This document shows, one piece after another, positions 1-8,169 of a stretch of DNA of 64,000 bases. The notes under the pieces were generated by a model, which worked only from the letters and a program-made list of their open reading frames with translations, was not told where the DNA came from and searched no databases. Position 1 is the stretch's first letter. Each line of letters opens with the position of its first letter. Both the position numbers and the translations under genes were made by a program. The stretch comes from Bacillus taeanensis (GTDB lineage Bacteria > Bacillota > Bacilli > Bacillales > UBA6769). Location of the stretch: contig NZ_QOCW01000014.1 of NCBI RefSeq assembly GCF_003318295.1, positions 48,543-112,542 of the forward strand. The letters are read 5' to 3'.

Positions 1-15
1 AGTCACTTTCTTAAT

Positions 16-219
16 TTAATATCCTCTTAAATAAATATAAATAAAAATCCCACCTAAGACGATGATTGTCCCGATTATATACATCATCGAAAGAGACTTC
101 ACAGGGTTATCCGTTTGTTCTTCATAGCTAACATCTGCTTGACGATTTCCTTTTCTTATCGTATACCAAAGTCCAAAAGCAAGTAAGGCGATAATCATAA
201 ATGTTAAAAATGGATACAT
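16..219 (-). CDS. Small two-helix membrane protein, unknown function
   Basis: About 67 residues. Two hydrophobic segments are visible, one near the N-terminus (PFLTFMIIALLAFGLWY) and one at the C-terminus (MYIIGTIIVLGGIFIYIY), joined by a polar loop of about 25 residues, so this is probably an integral membrane hairpin. I chose the ATG at 219 because an AGGTGA ribosome binding site lies 5 bases before it; an in-frame GTG nine bases earlier overlaps that site. The gene follows the 107-residue gene by about 30 bases on the same strand and may be cotranscribed. I do not recognise the family. Confidence 0.6.
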   Translation of the reverse strand: MYPFLTFMIIALLAFGLWYTIRKGNRQADVSYEEQTDNPVKSLSMMYIIGTIIVLGGIFIYIYLRGY

Positions 220-249
220 TGTTTTCACCTAATTTCTTTTGTAATTGCC

Positions 250-573
250 TTAATGATATTTTTCCCCAAGTTGTTCAATTATCTTCATACTTTCAATATG
301 ATTTCGTGTTTTTTCTGTTCCATGATCACGAATAAATCGATAAACTTCCTGCAATGTTTGATCATAATGTTTACTTTCTACATCTTTTCCTGAAATAGGA
401 TGAGTGACCTTATACCAGTCACTCATATTTTCGGCAGAAGCTTTATCAAACAATTCCGCAAGCTGAGCTGCTTCTTCTTCAGTTGCATCAATTTCAAATT
501 CATATGGAGAAGCATGTTGATCTTCAAGAATTTCTCCAGATCCTACCCTGACATAATAACGCTTTTTTTCCAA
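250..573 (-). CDS. Conserved-type small soluble protein, unknown function
   Basis: 107 residues, acidic, with no membrane segment or signal peptide. It probably starts at TTG (573), seven bases after GGGGAG; no better start is visible. Composition and predicted helices (EEEAAQLAELFDKA, then a long C-terminal helix) suggest a small cytoplasmic alpha/beta protein. It lies just upstream of the small membrane protein gene on the same strand. I do not recognise a catalytic motif and give no function. Confidence 0.65.
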   Translation of the reverse strand: MEKKRYYVRVGSGEILEDQHASPYEFEIDATEEEAAQLAELFDKASAENMSDWYKVTHPISGKDVESKHYDQTLQEVYRFIRDHGTEKTRNHIESMKIIEQLGEKYH

Positions 574-763
574 TGATTTTCTCCCCTTTATTATACAAGC
601 TTTTTCTTACTCTTCTTTTTTCCTACTTGTTCATAAATTATTCTTTTGATAAAAAAGTTCCGCACTTATCCTCCACTCTTGTCCTCTACAAAGTCGAATG
701 ATGGAGCATATATTATTAATGAAGGTAAAGAGACCTTCAATATAATAATGAGGAGGGTGTTAG

Positions 764-907
764 ATGTCCTACGGTTGTGGATGTGGCGGATATAATTACG
801 GTGGTTACGGCTACGGTGGATATGGTTATGGAGGCGGCAAAGGTTTTGCGTTAATTGTTGTATTATTTATTCTGTTAATCATTGTTGGAGTAAGCTTCGT
901 AAAATAA
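764..907 (+). CDS. YjcZ-type tiny Gly/Tyr-rich sporulation membrane peptide
   Basis: 47 residues behind a clear AGGAGG site. The N-terminal half is a Gly-Tyr repeat with two early cysteines ([18 protein letters not shown]); the C-terminal half is a single hydrophobic helix ([19 protein letters not shown]). This is the layout of the YjcZ family of tiny transmembrane proteins, common in many copies in Bacillus and linked to sporulation. The gene stands alone, with its own terminator at 951-979. Function is unknown; a structural coat or membrane role is inference. Confidence 0.85.
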   Translation: MSYGCGCGGYNYGGYGYGGYGYGGGKGFALIVVLFILLIIVGVSFVK

Positions 908-950
908 GCTTAGCTGCGGATGAATGACAATGTGTTTTCTCTCCTTAGTT

Positions 951-979
951 GGCAAAGGAAAGTCCTTTGCCCTTTTTTA
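951..979 (+). terminator. Rho-independent terminator of the yjcZ-like gene
   Basis: Nine-base perfect stem GGCAAAGGA/TCCTTTGCC with a 3-base loop, followed by CTTTTTTAT. It lies 43 bases after the tiny peptide gene. Confidence 0.85.
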
Positions 980-1030
980 TAAATTAACTATGCATTTTTC
1001 CTTTATATAGAATAAAACATGTTATCTAAT

Positions 1031-1070
1031 AAAAAAATAAGACCATTATAATGGTCTTATTTTTTTATTA
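1031..1070 (-). terminator. Terminator (symmetrical) of the M50 protease gene
   Basis: Inverted repeat AATAAGACCATT/AATGGTCTTATT flanked by an A-run on one side and a T-run on the other, so it could act in both directions. It sits 20 bases past the stop codon of the minus-strand protease gene. Confidence 0.8.
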
Positions 1071-1090
1071 ACGCTATATTACTTCTTTAA

Positions 1091-2263
1091 TTAAAACATC
1101 CCTGGGGGATACTGTTCCATAATATTTGTCCCATACCAGAAAAATAAAGATAAAACAGCTGCAAGGCCAACATACAAAACAAGTACAAGCCATTTTGTCT
1201 TCTTTGGAGCTTCATAATAAGTTTTTAGACGTGCCATATTCTCTTTTAGATTCATTAATTCTTTTTCTTCTGAATGAATTTTTCTTGTTAGATTTTCACT
1301 ATCCATTGAAAATACCGTTAATAAATGCTTTTTCTTTTCTAAAAATTCAAACTCAACTTTTTGTTGATCGTACTTAAAACGTTCTTTGTCTTGTAAAAAT
1401 GGAATGAAAAAGGAACGCTTCTGTTTAATATTACTCATCATTTGTCGTTCTTGTTTACGATAAACTTCCTGTAGATTATAGTAGCTAACATTACGTCGAT
1501 AAATAAGCTCTCCTTCATCATTTACCGCTGGATCAAACATATAAGCTGTCATATTATTTAATTCATTAATATGTGTTTTTTGTTTATCAATTTTATAAGA
1601 AAGTACTTTTCTTATATACCCTTCACGAGCACGTTTCCACCATGTTATAAACCCAAAAATAAACACAAGAATTAAGATTGGACTGAACCAAAAGAATAAA
1701 AGAGGCAGCATCACTAAAAGACCAATAAACCAAATTTTTGTTGATAAAACCGAGACAATTCGACCACCATCAAGTGGAGAAACAGGAAAGAGATTAAAAA
1801 GATTAATCATAGCTCCAAGCATAATAACAAGCCCCCAAAATGGATTATTTGTTACAGCGTAAAGGGGGATAGCAGGTAGAAAACCAATCATCCCTATTAA
1901 AGGTCCTCCATATGCTAGATAGGCTTCTGTTTTTGCATCTTTTGGTGCTTCTTTCATTGAAATAACGGCGCCAACAAATGGTAAAAAAACTGCTGGAGAT
2001 GTTGCAATTCCCTTTCGTTTCGCTGCAAGTAAATGCCCCATTTCATGAATAAAAATAAGATAAATTAACGCGAAAGCAAATTTCCATCCATAAAAAACAG
2101 CATATCCTGCAAGAGAAATACCTAGTGAAATAAAAGTGGTACCAAATTTTGAGAGCTTTAAAAAGCCTATAATCCATTTTAATTTTGTAGCAGCAAGAAG
2201 ACCTATTGTAACCAAAATACTTTTCAATCTTTTTTGGCTGCCGGATGACCTTGAATGTGTCAT
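1091..2263 (-). CDS. Site-2 protease family (M50) membrane metallopeptidase
   Basis: 390 residues from the ATG at 2263, which has GGAGG seven bases upstream; upstream in-frame codons lack a ribosome binding site. The zinc motif HEMGH lies at about residues 73-77 inside a membrane helix, and the second M50 motif appears as FNLFPVSPLDGGR. At least five hydrophobic segments are visible, then a charged cytoplasmic coiled-coil-like region of about 120 residues and a last C-terminal helix. M50 proteases cleave substrates within or next to the membrane, often in signalling or sporulation. The gene starts 73 bases after the end of a membrane protein gene with a Cys/Gly-rich tail, so the two may be one operon. 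Substrate unknown. Confidence 0.85.
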   Translation of the reverse strand: MTHSRSSGSQKRLKSILVTIGLLAATKLKWIIGFLKLSKFGTTFISLGISLAGYAVFYGWKFAFALIYLIFIHEMGHLLAAKRKGIATSPAVFLPFVGAVISMKEAPKDAKTEAYLAYGGPLIGMIGFLPAIPLYAVTNNPFWGLVIMLGAMINLFNLFPVSPLDGGRIVSVLSTKIWFIGLLVMLPLLFFWFSPILILVFIFGFITWWKRAREGYIRKVLSYKIDKQKTHINELNNMTAYMFDPAVNDEGELIYRRNVSYYNLQEVYRKQERQMMSNIKQKRSFFIPFLQDKERFKYDQQKVEFEFLEKKKHLLTVFSMDSENLTRKIHSEEKELMNLKENMARLKTYYEAPKKTKWLVLVLYVGLAAVLSLFFWYGTNIMEQYPPGMF

Positions 2264-2335
2264 AGTAAATCCTCCATCAAATACTTTTATTACATTGTTA
2301 TATACGAACGGCAAGCAAAAAAGTTTCAGCTAACC

Positions 2336-3262
2336 TTATGAACCACACCCACCGCCACAACTACTGCTGCAGCTACCTCCATCACCAGAGTCTCCTCCGC
2401 CATCAAAAGAGCACACTGAACTATCTGATCCACCTTTTTGAAAGTCATTTGGCAATAATTGATCCATTTCTGTCTGATAATTTTCATAGTCGTACACGGA
2501 ATAAAAAACCATTGGTGCAGAAAGATAAGCCCAATCTGTTAAATTGCGATACTTTTCAAACGTTCCCCCTTGTTGTTTTACAGCTCGGATTTCCTCGAAC
2601 GTTTCACGTAACCTATTCATCACATAATCAATGCTCTCGTCTACTTCCTTAATAAGGGGAACCTGCTTAAAATATTTTTCTCTTATTTGGTGAGCTTTCA
2701 AAGACTCGATTTGCAGAAGCATTTCTTTGTTTAAAGGATAACGATAAAATCCATTCCAAATCCTCATACTGTTTTCTTCCACTATAAAAAGCTGGCTGTA
2801 AACCCAGTCAAACCAAGCTCGTCCATCTGAATCTGCTTGTTTCTGTTCATGAGGCATATGGTGAATGATTTGTCCAGAAAATGCTTCGCAAAATTGTTGG
2901 TATTCTTTTGTAAATAGTAACATTTCATGCCATAATTGATCGACTTTCTCACTAAACATTGGGACATTTTTCAAAACAGCACTCATAAGAAAATAGCGTT
3001 TTAATTCATAAAAAAGCCAATCAAATTGGTGATCTGAAAGAGTGGGATCTTTTTGCTGAAGACGGTCTTTTACTTTCTTTACTAACTGATCATCCAATGC
3101 TGATTCAAGGCGTACAGCAAGATCCATGCTGCCTGGCCGCGCACCAAGATTTTTAGATGGGGCTTCATTTTTTAAACGCAGTGACGGTTTCTTCTGTTTT
3201 AGACTAACCAAAAGAAGAAGAACAACGACTGCTAGCCCTATTAAAAAGAAAAATTCCATCAT
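2336..3262 (-). CDS. Membrane-anchored protein with Gly/Ser/Cys-rich tail
   Basis: 308 residues. One N-terminal hydrophobic helix (FFLIGLAVVVLLLLVSL) is followed by a long soluble, mostly helical region with several Trp/Tyr-rich stretches (residues 60-270). The protein ends in about 25 residues almost entirely of Gly, Ser, Asp and Cys, with four cysteines. Such tails occur in a group of bacterial membrane proteins of unknown role. It lies upstream of, and probably cotranscribed with, the M50 protease gene. The first of two adjacent ATG codons follows AAGGTGATGA. I cannot assign a function; a possible protease partner or substrate is inference from position only. Confidence 0.65.
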   Translation of the reverse strand: MMEFFFLIGLAVVVLLLLVSLKQKKPSLRLKNEAPSKNLGARPGSMDLAVRLESALDDQLVKKVKDRLQQKDPTLSDHQFDWLFYELKRYFLMSAVLKNVPMFSEKVDQLWHEMLLFTKEYQQFCEAFSGQIIHHMPHEQKQADSDGRAWFDWVYSQLFIVEENSMRIWNGFYRYPLNKEMLLQIESLKAHQIREKYFKQVPLIKEVDESIDYVMNRLRETFEEIRAVKQQGGTFEKYRNLTDWAYLSAPMVFYSVYDYENYQTEMDQLLPNDFQKGGSDSSVCSFDGGGDSGDGGSCSSSCGGGCGS

Positions 3263-3469
3263 TCATCACCTTCTTTTCTTTAAATAGATAAGTTTGTAAA
3301 TACCTTATTGATTTGAGTCTAAATTTATACAGTTACTTTTATGATAGCATTGTTTTATTTTAATTTTCCTTTATTTTGCCCGGAAGACTTTCAATAAAGA
3401 AAACTCATCACCCAAATCTTATTTTCATCATACAATACAGAAATAATCCCGAAAAGGAGTCAGCACACC

Positions 3470-3673
3470 ATGGCAAAAAAGAATAAGAAAAAAGTAATAC
3501 AGTCCGATGTGAACAAACATCAATATAATATGAAAGTTGTACACTCTGGTATTTGTGAAGCTTGTAAAACAAAGTGCGTCCGTGGAATCTCCTACATCGA
3601 AAAAATGTCACAGCCTGGAGCAGTCGGTTATGGAATTCCTTGTATTTTAACAAAAGGAAAAGCTTATAAGTAA
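3470..3673 (+). CDS. Small basic cysteine-containing protein, unknown
   Basis: 67 residues, strongly basic N-terminus (AKKNKKK), with four cysteines arranged as CEAC, then C, then a later C (residues about 34-59), which could bind a metal. It has a good AAGGAG site 9 bases before ATG. It converges with the gerP cluster and shares a terminator with it. I do not recognise the family; a nucleic-acid or metal-binding role is only suggested by composition. Confidence 0.65.
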   Translation: MAKKNKKKVIQSDVNKHQYNMKVVHSGICEACKTKCVRGISYIEKMSQPGAVGYGIPCILTKGKAYK

Positions 3674-3703
3674 ATTGCTATAACGTTTCTTTTCTACAAT
3701 TAT

Positions 3704-3734
3704 AAAAGAAGCACCAAATCTTGGTGCTTCTTTT
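3704..3734. terminator. Shared bidirectional terminator
   Basis: Fourteen-base perfect stem AAAAGAAGCACCAA/TTGGTGCTTCTTTT with a 3-base loop, between the 67-residue gene and the last gene of the gerP cluster. The stem reaches the gerPB stop codon. Confidence 0.85.
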
Positions 3735-3939
3735 ATTCGGAAGGAGGTGGAAGTTCTACAGTAACTTCTGGAACCTCTTCACTTATTTGTGGAGCTTCCT
3801 TTGTAAAGCCACCTGTATTATATAAATTAGAAAGCGACTTAATCATACCGGCACTGCCAATTTGAAGAACAGAAGAATTTGATACACCACCAACTTTGAA
3901 CTGATGGATCACAATGCTTTGATTAATAAAAAAATTCAT
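3733..3939 (-). CDS. gerPB: Spore germination protein GerPB
   Basis: 68 residues. The N-terminal INQSIVIHQFKVGGVSNSSV and the block QIGSAGMIKSLSNLYNTGGF are the hallmarks of GerPB as I know the family; a proline- and glutamate-rich tail follows. GerP proteins are made in the mother cell and help small germinants pass the spore coat. GGAGGAG lies 9 bases upstream of the ATG. The odd feature is position: gerPB is usually second in the operon, after gerPA, but here it is last, behind the gerPA/gerPF-type gene at 3957-4172. Confidence 0.88.
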   Translation of the reverse strand: MNFFINQSIVIHQFKVGGVSNSSVLQIGSAGMIKSLSNLYNTGGFTKEAPQISEEVPEVTVELPPPSE

Positions 3940-3956
3940 AAACAGTGCTCCTCCAA

Positions 3957-4172
3957 CTAAATGTTGGCTACATTTGAATTGTCCACTAAGTCAGGGTCAT
4001 TCACATTTGTAGCACTGTAACGATTATATGTTTCAACAATATTCCCTGTATTAAATGAGCCTGAACCAGCATATGTTTTTGAAGTACTAAATGGTGCTAC
4101 ATAAAAGGAATCGCCAAAATTAATGACTCCCCCGGCACTCACTATGTTAACTGCTCCTACAATGGAAGGCAT
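3957..4172 (-). CDS. gerPF: GerPA/GerPF-family spore germination protein (probably GerPF)
   Basis: 71 residues. MPSIVGAVNIVSAGGVINFG followed by a GSGSFNTGN block and a YSATN...DPDLVD tail fits the family shared by GerPA and GerPF. I call it GerPF because it follows gerPE, as gerPF normally does. An alternative is GerPA, because gerPB follows it directly and A-B adjacency is normal. Spore-coat location and σK control are known for the family; neither can be shown here. Confidence 0.8.
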   Translation of the reverse strand: MPSIVGAVNIVSAGGVINFGDSFYVAPFSTSKTYAGSGSFNTGNIVETYNRYSATNVNDPDLVDNSNVANI

Positions 4173-4246
4173 ATGCTAACACCCTTTTTCAATAGTGTTA
4201 GTGTATTGTATGTTGATTATTCTAATATGTTCGGTTGCATATGTTT

Positions 4247-4642
4247 CTACCTTTCCTCCTGCTCATTTTGCTTAGAAGGTGGTGAAATAAATTGCCGTGT
4301 ATTCTTAATACGCGCTTCAGCGTCTATAAAACGATTAGAACCAATTTGAATAATGGAAGCACTCCCTACAGATATTATATGCAGTCGATTCACATTAATA
4401 AACGATAATTCGTTAAAGCGATTCATGCGTACTTTTTCTGTCATGAGAGGTGTGGGAATCGGTTCAACAAACAATGGATCTGAAAAATCTCCCTCATCCT
4501 TTTTAAAAGTAGCCACTTCACGCTGAACTGCAAACCCTTTCGCTTTCGGTGTAACACCAACAGAATCACCAAAATGAACGATGGAAGACCCACCAACTGA
4601 TATCAGCTCCACATGTCGAACTGATGAAATTCGCGAAGTCAA
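4247..4642 (-). CDS. gerPE: Spore germination protein GerPE
   Basis: 131 residues, the normal GerPE length. Two related half-domains each carry the GerP-type strand motif: VELISVGGSSIVHFGDS near the start and LHIISVGSASIIQIGS near residue 95. Translation most likely begins at TTG (4642), seven bases after GGGGAGGG; no ATG is placed as well. It sits between gerPD and the GerPF-like gene. Role inferred from the family: assembly of coat components that let germinants reach their receptors. Confidence 0.85.
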   Translation of the reverse strand: MTSRISSVRHVELISVGGSSIVHFGDSVGVTPKAKGFAVQREVATFKKDEGDFSDPLFVEPIPTPLMTEKVRMNRFNELSFINVNRLHIISVGSASIIQIGSNRFIDAEARIKNTRQFISPPSKQNEQEER

Positions 4643-4672
4643 TTTTATCCCTCCCCGAATTATATAACTACA

Positions 4673-4849
4673 TTATACCTGCGTAAATGCTAACTCCGTA
4701 CCAATAATTAATGACTCAGGCGGTGTATCAAAAATCGATGATAAGCAAATCGTTTCTGTATCACCAACAAGTACAATTGAAGCACTTCCCACCCCAGTAA
4801 TATTAATATTCCCAACAGAAAGCTCCCGGTTTATAACTTGGAAAAACAT
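4673..4849 (-). CDS. gerPD: Spore germination protein GerPD
   Basis: 58 residues, the usual length for GerPD. It shows the shared GerP strand motif INITGVGSASIVLVGDT, a single cysteine, and a PPESLIIG stretch. Its ATG overlaps the last base of the gerPC stop codon (TAATG), which implies translational coupling. It lies between gerPC and gerPE, its canonical neighbours. Confidence 0.82.
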   Translation of the reverse strand: MFFQVINRELSVGNINITGVGSASIVLVGDTETICLSSIFDTPPESLIIGTELAFTQV

Positions 4850-5448
4850 TACCTATCCCCCTCCATCTTCTGTGGCAAATTGTTAATAAACGCTTCAATT
4901 GCCTTATAAATATCTTTTTTCACCTTTTCAAGTACGGCCTGCTCAACTGGACCTTCTGCTGATCCATTTCGATTCATTTGATTTAAATAAAAGCTAATTC
5001 TGCGATCAATTTGTTTTCGAATATCTTGCACAATAAATTGACGATAGGGATCCTCTAATTTGTAATTATACTTTTCTTCAAATTGTCTAATATCGTTAAC
5101 AATCTCATGATTTAAGTAATGATGCACATCTTTATGAATACGTTGAAATAATTGCTCTTGACCTTCTGAAACTTCTTCTTTCTCTTTACCATTAACAGAA
5201 AACTGTTCAATTTCCTCTGAAAGATTGGGCGTTAAGCCAATATTTAGTGTCCCTTCAAGTGTCTCAACTTTTAACTGATCAAATTTATATTCAATTTTGT
5301 CAATCTTCATTGCGCCATTGCTTTTCAAAGCATTTATCTCACCTTCTAATTCATCCATACGTGCTTCTAAATTTTTCACACGCTCATGCTGCGTTTTCAT
5401 ATATTGATATACTTGCTGTAAATACTGGTACAAATCCGGGTAATACAT
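4849..5448 (-). CDS. gerPC: Spore germination protein GerPC
   Basis: 199 residues from the ATG at 5448, which has GGAGG seven bases upstream; an ATG five codons earlier would place that site inside the gene. An N-terminal coiled coil (residues about 10-50) is followed by a small beta region (KVETLEGTLNIGL) and a helical C-terminal part, as in GerPC. It is the only large GerP protein. It is directly followed by gerPD with a 1-base overlap. Confidence 0.88.
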   Translation of the reverse strand: MYYPDLYQYLQQVYQYMKTQHERVKNLEARMDELEGEINALKSNGAMKIDKIEYKFDQLKVETLEGTLNIGLTPNLSEEIEQFSVNGKEKEEVSEGQEQLFQRIHKDVHHYLNHEIVNDIRQFEEKYNYKLEDPYRQFIVQDIRKQIDRRISFYLNQMNRNGSAEGPVEQAVLEKVKKDIYKAIEAFINNLPQKMEGDR

Positions 5449-5536
5449 CCAACTCCCTCCCACTTCTTCTACAACTCTTTATTTGATCATATGCACGTAC
5501 AAAAGAAGTGATGAGAGAAAATACGAAGCAGCTTCT

Positions 5537-5761
5537 TTACAATACACCTATATTGGATGTATCAACTAGATCATCATCGTTTGGGATCAATGTAACATTT
5601 TGTTCAGAATACGTACGATCAAAATCACCTGAATTAAATGAACCTGGACCTCCAAAAATAATATCCTCACTTACTGGAGCAACCCAAAAAATATCTCCAA
5701 ATTGTGTAACTGTTGCTTCCCCAATTGAAATAAAATTAACCTTTCCAACAACTGCCGGCAT
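5537..5761 (-). CDS. gerPA: GerPA/GerPF-family spore germination protein (probably GerPA)
   Basis: 74 residues; MPAVVGKVNFISIGEATVTQ, FGDIFWVAP and GPGSFNSGD follow the family pattern, but the protein is more divergent than the one at 3957-4172. First gene of the cluster, behind AAAAGGGGGG. I label it GerPA because gerPA is normally first; if the 3957 gene is the true GerPA, this one is GerPF. The space between this gene and gerPC, normally holding gerPB, is 88 bases and empty. Confidence 0.75.
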   Translation of the reverse strand: MPAVVGKVNFISIGEATVTQFGDIFWVAPVSEDIIFGGPGSFNSGDFDRTYSEQNVTLIPNDDDLVDTSNIGVL

Positions 5762-5845
5762 TCTACATGCCCCCCTTTTGATTTTATTTTATTAGCTTAT
5801 TTAAATTGTATGAGTGTCAAACAGCATTTTATTTGTTTTGTATAT

Positions 5846-6406
5846 TCATTCGATAAACTCTGCCTTTAATAACGAAAATAGAAGAGCATCTACAAACTTC
5901 CCATTCACGAGTTGGTATTCACGTAATATGCCTTCTTTTTGAAAGTGAAACTTTTCAAGAAGCTTAAGAACTGCTTTATTTTCAGCTCTTGTTAGCGCAC
6001 TAATTCGATTTAATTTCATCTTATTAAACCCAAAATCAATAAGTGTTTGCAGCATTTCCTTTCCATAGCCTTGTTGCCAATATTCTTTCAAAAGATTACC
6101 GCCAATTTCAGCATGATGTGAAACACGGTCTAAATTTTTAAAACCGCACGTTCCAATTAATGTATTGGAATCTTTTCGTTCTACTCCCCATCGTATTGAA
6201 TTCATTCGGTAGTATGAATGAGGACTGGAAAAAACATCAATATAATAATCTGCCTCTTTTCGATCAGTCATTATTCTTCCTCCATCATACTTCATCACTT
6301 CTTTATCTGAAAAAAGTGCAAAAACAGCCTCACAATCTCTTTCTTCAAGTCTTCTAAAAATAAGATGGGGAGATTCTATCAGCGGAAATTTCCATTCATG
6401 TTTCAT
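5846..6406 (-). CDS. GNAT-family (RimJ/RimL-like) N-acetyltransferase
   Basis: 186 residues. Begins with the RimJ/RimL-type strand pattern LIFRRLEERDCEAVFALFSD, has a strand ending IGTCGFKNLD, and the acetyl-CoA loop QQGYGKE followed by the helix MLQTLIDFGFNKMKLNRI; ENKAVLKLLEKFHFQKEG is the typical final motif. These enzymes transfer acetyl groups from acetyl-CoA to amino groups of proteins or small molecules. The substrate cannot be told from sequence. Single gene with AAGGGG before its ATG. Confidence 0.85.
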   Translation of the reverse strand: MKHEWKFPLIESPHLIFRRLEERDCEAVFALFSDKEVMKYDGGRIMTDRKEADYYIDVFSSPHSYYRMNSIRWGVERKDSNTLIGTCGFKNLDRVSHHAEIGGNLLKEYWQQGYGKEMLQTLIDFGFNKMKLNRISALTRAENKAVLKLLEKFHFQKEGILREYQLVNGKFVDALLFSLLKAEFIE

Positions 6407-6451
6407 TTTTTTTCCCCTTTATTAACATTTTTCACTCTTGTACGATGGTGC

Positions 6452-6497
6452 TAAAAATCCCCCTTCGTTTAATAAAATAAGAAGGGGGAATTTTTAG
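6452..6497 (-). terminator. Terminator downstream of the 95-residue gene
   Basis: Stem AAAAATCCCCCTTC/GAAGGGGGAATTTTT with a 14-base AT-rich loop. It ends in a T-run on the minus strand, so it most likely closes the 6607-6894 transcript, about 110 bases past its stop. Confidence 0.7.
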
Positions 6498-6606
6498 AGA
6501 CACAAAGACACAGCCTTTATCTTTTTAAGAAAGCCGTCATACAAATTCTTTGGTTTATTTCTTGTAACTATCTTATTACTTGATTTACTAATATGTTCTA
6601 AAAGAT

Positions 6607-6894
6607 TTAATAGTAATACGGATATGGTCTAAAAAAGGCAATTCTCCCTAAAGCGACACCCGTTAAGCCACCTAGAAAACCACCGGCAAAGCTTCCTCCA
6701 AATCCCCATAAAAATAAACCATGATTTGGAGATTCATGATGTTCGTTCACTTCTTCATCAAAAGGACGTAAATATACATACTCTTTATCAACATGTTCAA
6801 TAACGCCTCGATAAGCAGCTCCATCACGACACCCAATTTCTACTGTGCGTCCGATATGCTCACAACAAGTGTGATAATAATGTTCAAATGACAT
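6607..6894 (-). CDS. Small protein: Sm-like strand region plus glycine-zipper helix
   Basis: 95 residues. The first 45 (VEIGCRDGAAYRGVIEHVDK, then EYVYLRPF) resemble the bent strands of an Sm-like fold; a Cys-Cys pair is at residues 10-11. The second half holds a glycine-rich hydrophobic helix (GFGGSFAGGFLGGLTGVALG) and an aromatic tail ending YPYYY. This build, common in small spore-coat or envelope proteins of Bacillus, suggests membrane or coat association, but I do not recognise the gene. Excellent AGGAGG site. Confidence 0.65.
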   Translation of the reverse strand: MSFEHYYHTCCEHIGRTVEIGCRDGAAYRGVIEHVDKEYVYLRPFDEEVNEHHESPNHGLFLWGFGGSFAGGFLGGLTGVALGRIAFFRPYPYYY

Positions 6895-7033
6895 TTTTAT
6901 CCTCCTTTCTTAAAAAAATCTCCAATACTATTTGTCATAACTGTTATTAAAAATATTGTCACCTATTTACATATTATGTATAAATCCAAGAGTGGAAGAG
7001 GCGTTTGTACAAGGCTTATGTGGAATTTTCTAT

Positions 7034-7070
7034 AAAAAAAACAAAGAAGATGTAATCTCTTTGTTTTTTA
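7034..7070 (-). terminator. Terminator of the coiled-coil protein gene
   Basis: Stem AAAAAACAAAGA/TCTTTGTTTTTT with an 11-base loop, directly after the minus-strand stop codon at 7074. Confidence 0.75.
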
Positions 7071-7073
7071 TAC

Positions 7074-7718
7074 TTATTTTTTTGATAATAACTTGAAGGA
7101 AAGTTCTTTGTCGTTAGGGACTCTTTGATCTTCATTTCCTAATATTTCTTCTACCCAAGCTGGAAGTTTCCCAGTTTCATAAACAGATTGAATTTCATGA
7201 TGCGAAAATGATAACGTATGAACTGAAATTCCTTCAAATCGAGGAGTTGGACGACGTTCATTAATTTCCCTTGCTGCTTTTCGATATGTTTCATCTACTT
7301 CATCAGCATACAATCTCATCTCATGAAGCTGTTGAATTAAATACAAGTATTCTGCTCTTGAACGCATCAATTCTCGCTTTTTCTTTTGAAGATGACGATT
7401 TACAGCACCTATCTCTCTATCTTTTCCAGTTATTAACGAAGGCAGCAGTTCTTTTAAACGTTCTTTTTTTTCTTTTTCAACATTGCGCATCTTTTCAATA
7501 ATATACCTTAACTCATTTGTAAGTTCCTCAATTTTTTCTTTTGCTTCTGTTAATTTTGAGAGCGGGACATACGCACTTCTTTTATCGAGCATGTCCATAT
7601 AAACACTTTGAACAACATTTCGACGTTTTTCAATTGCTTCTTTTTGCTCTTCTAGTGCAGTAAGTTCCTTGTCATATAACTTTTTTATTTTCAAAAATTG
7701 ATTTAATTCAGGATACAC
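7074..7718 (-). CDS. Coiled-coil protein, unknown function
   Basis: 214 residues, with heptad-rich charged helices over about residues 8-165 (LYDKELTALEEQKEAIEKRR and similar). The last 50 residues look globular (HEIQSVYETGKLPAWVEEIL). It starts at GTG (7718), eight bases after GAGAGG. No signal peptide or membrane segment. Lone gene with its own terminator. The composition suits a structural or scaffold protein; I do not recognise a family. Confidence 0.6.
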   Translation of the reverse strand: MYPELNQFLKIKKLYDKELTALEEQKEAIEKRRNVVQSVYMDMLDKRSAYVPLSKLTEAKEKIEELTNELRYIIEKMRNVEKEKKERLKELLPSLITGKDREIGAVNRHLQKKKRELMRSRAEYLYLIQQLHEMRLYADEVDETYRKAAREINERRPTPRFEGISVHTLSFSHHEIQSVYETGKLPAWVEEILGNEDQRVPNDKELSFKLLSKK

Positions 7719-7927
7719 CGTCAGATCCTCTCCTTACCTTTCAATAAAAGGGTCATTTTTATAAGGAAGTCATAAAAATGAACGACTAATGATTTATCGC
7801 AGGAAAATATTAAGAGCTGCAGAATTAAATTATAATAAAGCACTCTAATTTTATTATAGCTTGATTGCAACTTAGAAAAAACCGACTATTAGCATAAACT
7901 GAGTTATAATCTGAAAGGAAGTATAAC

Positions 7928-8107
7928 ATGAAAGAAAATCGTTACCATTGCTGTGCAACATGCATCCATTATCGAATCAAAAAACAACCTCGTCCTCTTT
8001 CATATATATGCGCACGACTCGGTTATAAAACAAAACCTACTTACCAGTTTAATTGTTGGGAACCAAATAAAAATGTCCAAAACCTTTTGAAAAATAATAG
8101 GAAATAA
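7928..8107 (+). CDS. Small cysteine-rich protein, possibly metal-binding
   Basis: 59 residues, missed by length filters but with a good AAGGAAG site seven bases before the ATG. Cysteines at 8, 9, 12, 28 and 43 and two histidines (HCCATCIHY) give a zinc-ribbon-like CxxxC...C...C layout; the rest is basic. It lies alone between two minus-strand genes. I do not recognise a named family. Confidence 0.6.
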   Translation: MKENRYHCCATCIHYRIKKQPRPLSYICARLGYKTKPTYQFNCWEPNKNVQNLLKNNRK

Positions 8108-8169
8108 TTAAAATCCCGCACCTTAAACATCGACCCATTTTCTATTATTCTTCCACTGAGATACTTTCT

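Noticed and set aside
2136..2333. 65-codon plus-strand frame opposite the M50 gene
   Set aside because: Antisense to the 5' end of a well-supported gene, without ribosome binding site or protein-like composition.
7753..7781. 10-base inverted repeat TCATTTTTAT/ATAAAAATGA upstream of the coiled-coil gene
   Set aside because: Low complexity AT sequence; such repeats are expected by chance in this base composition.
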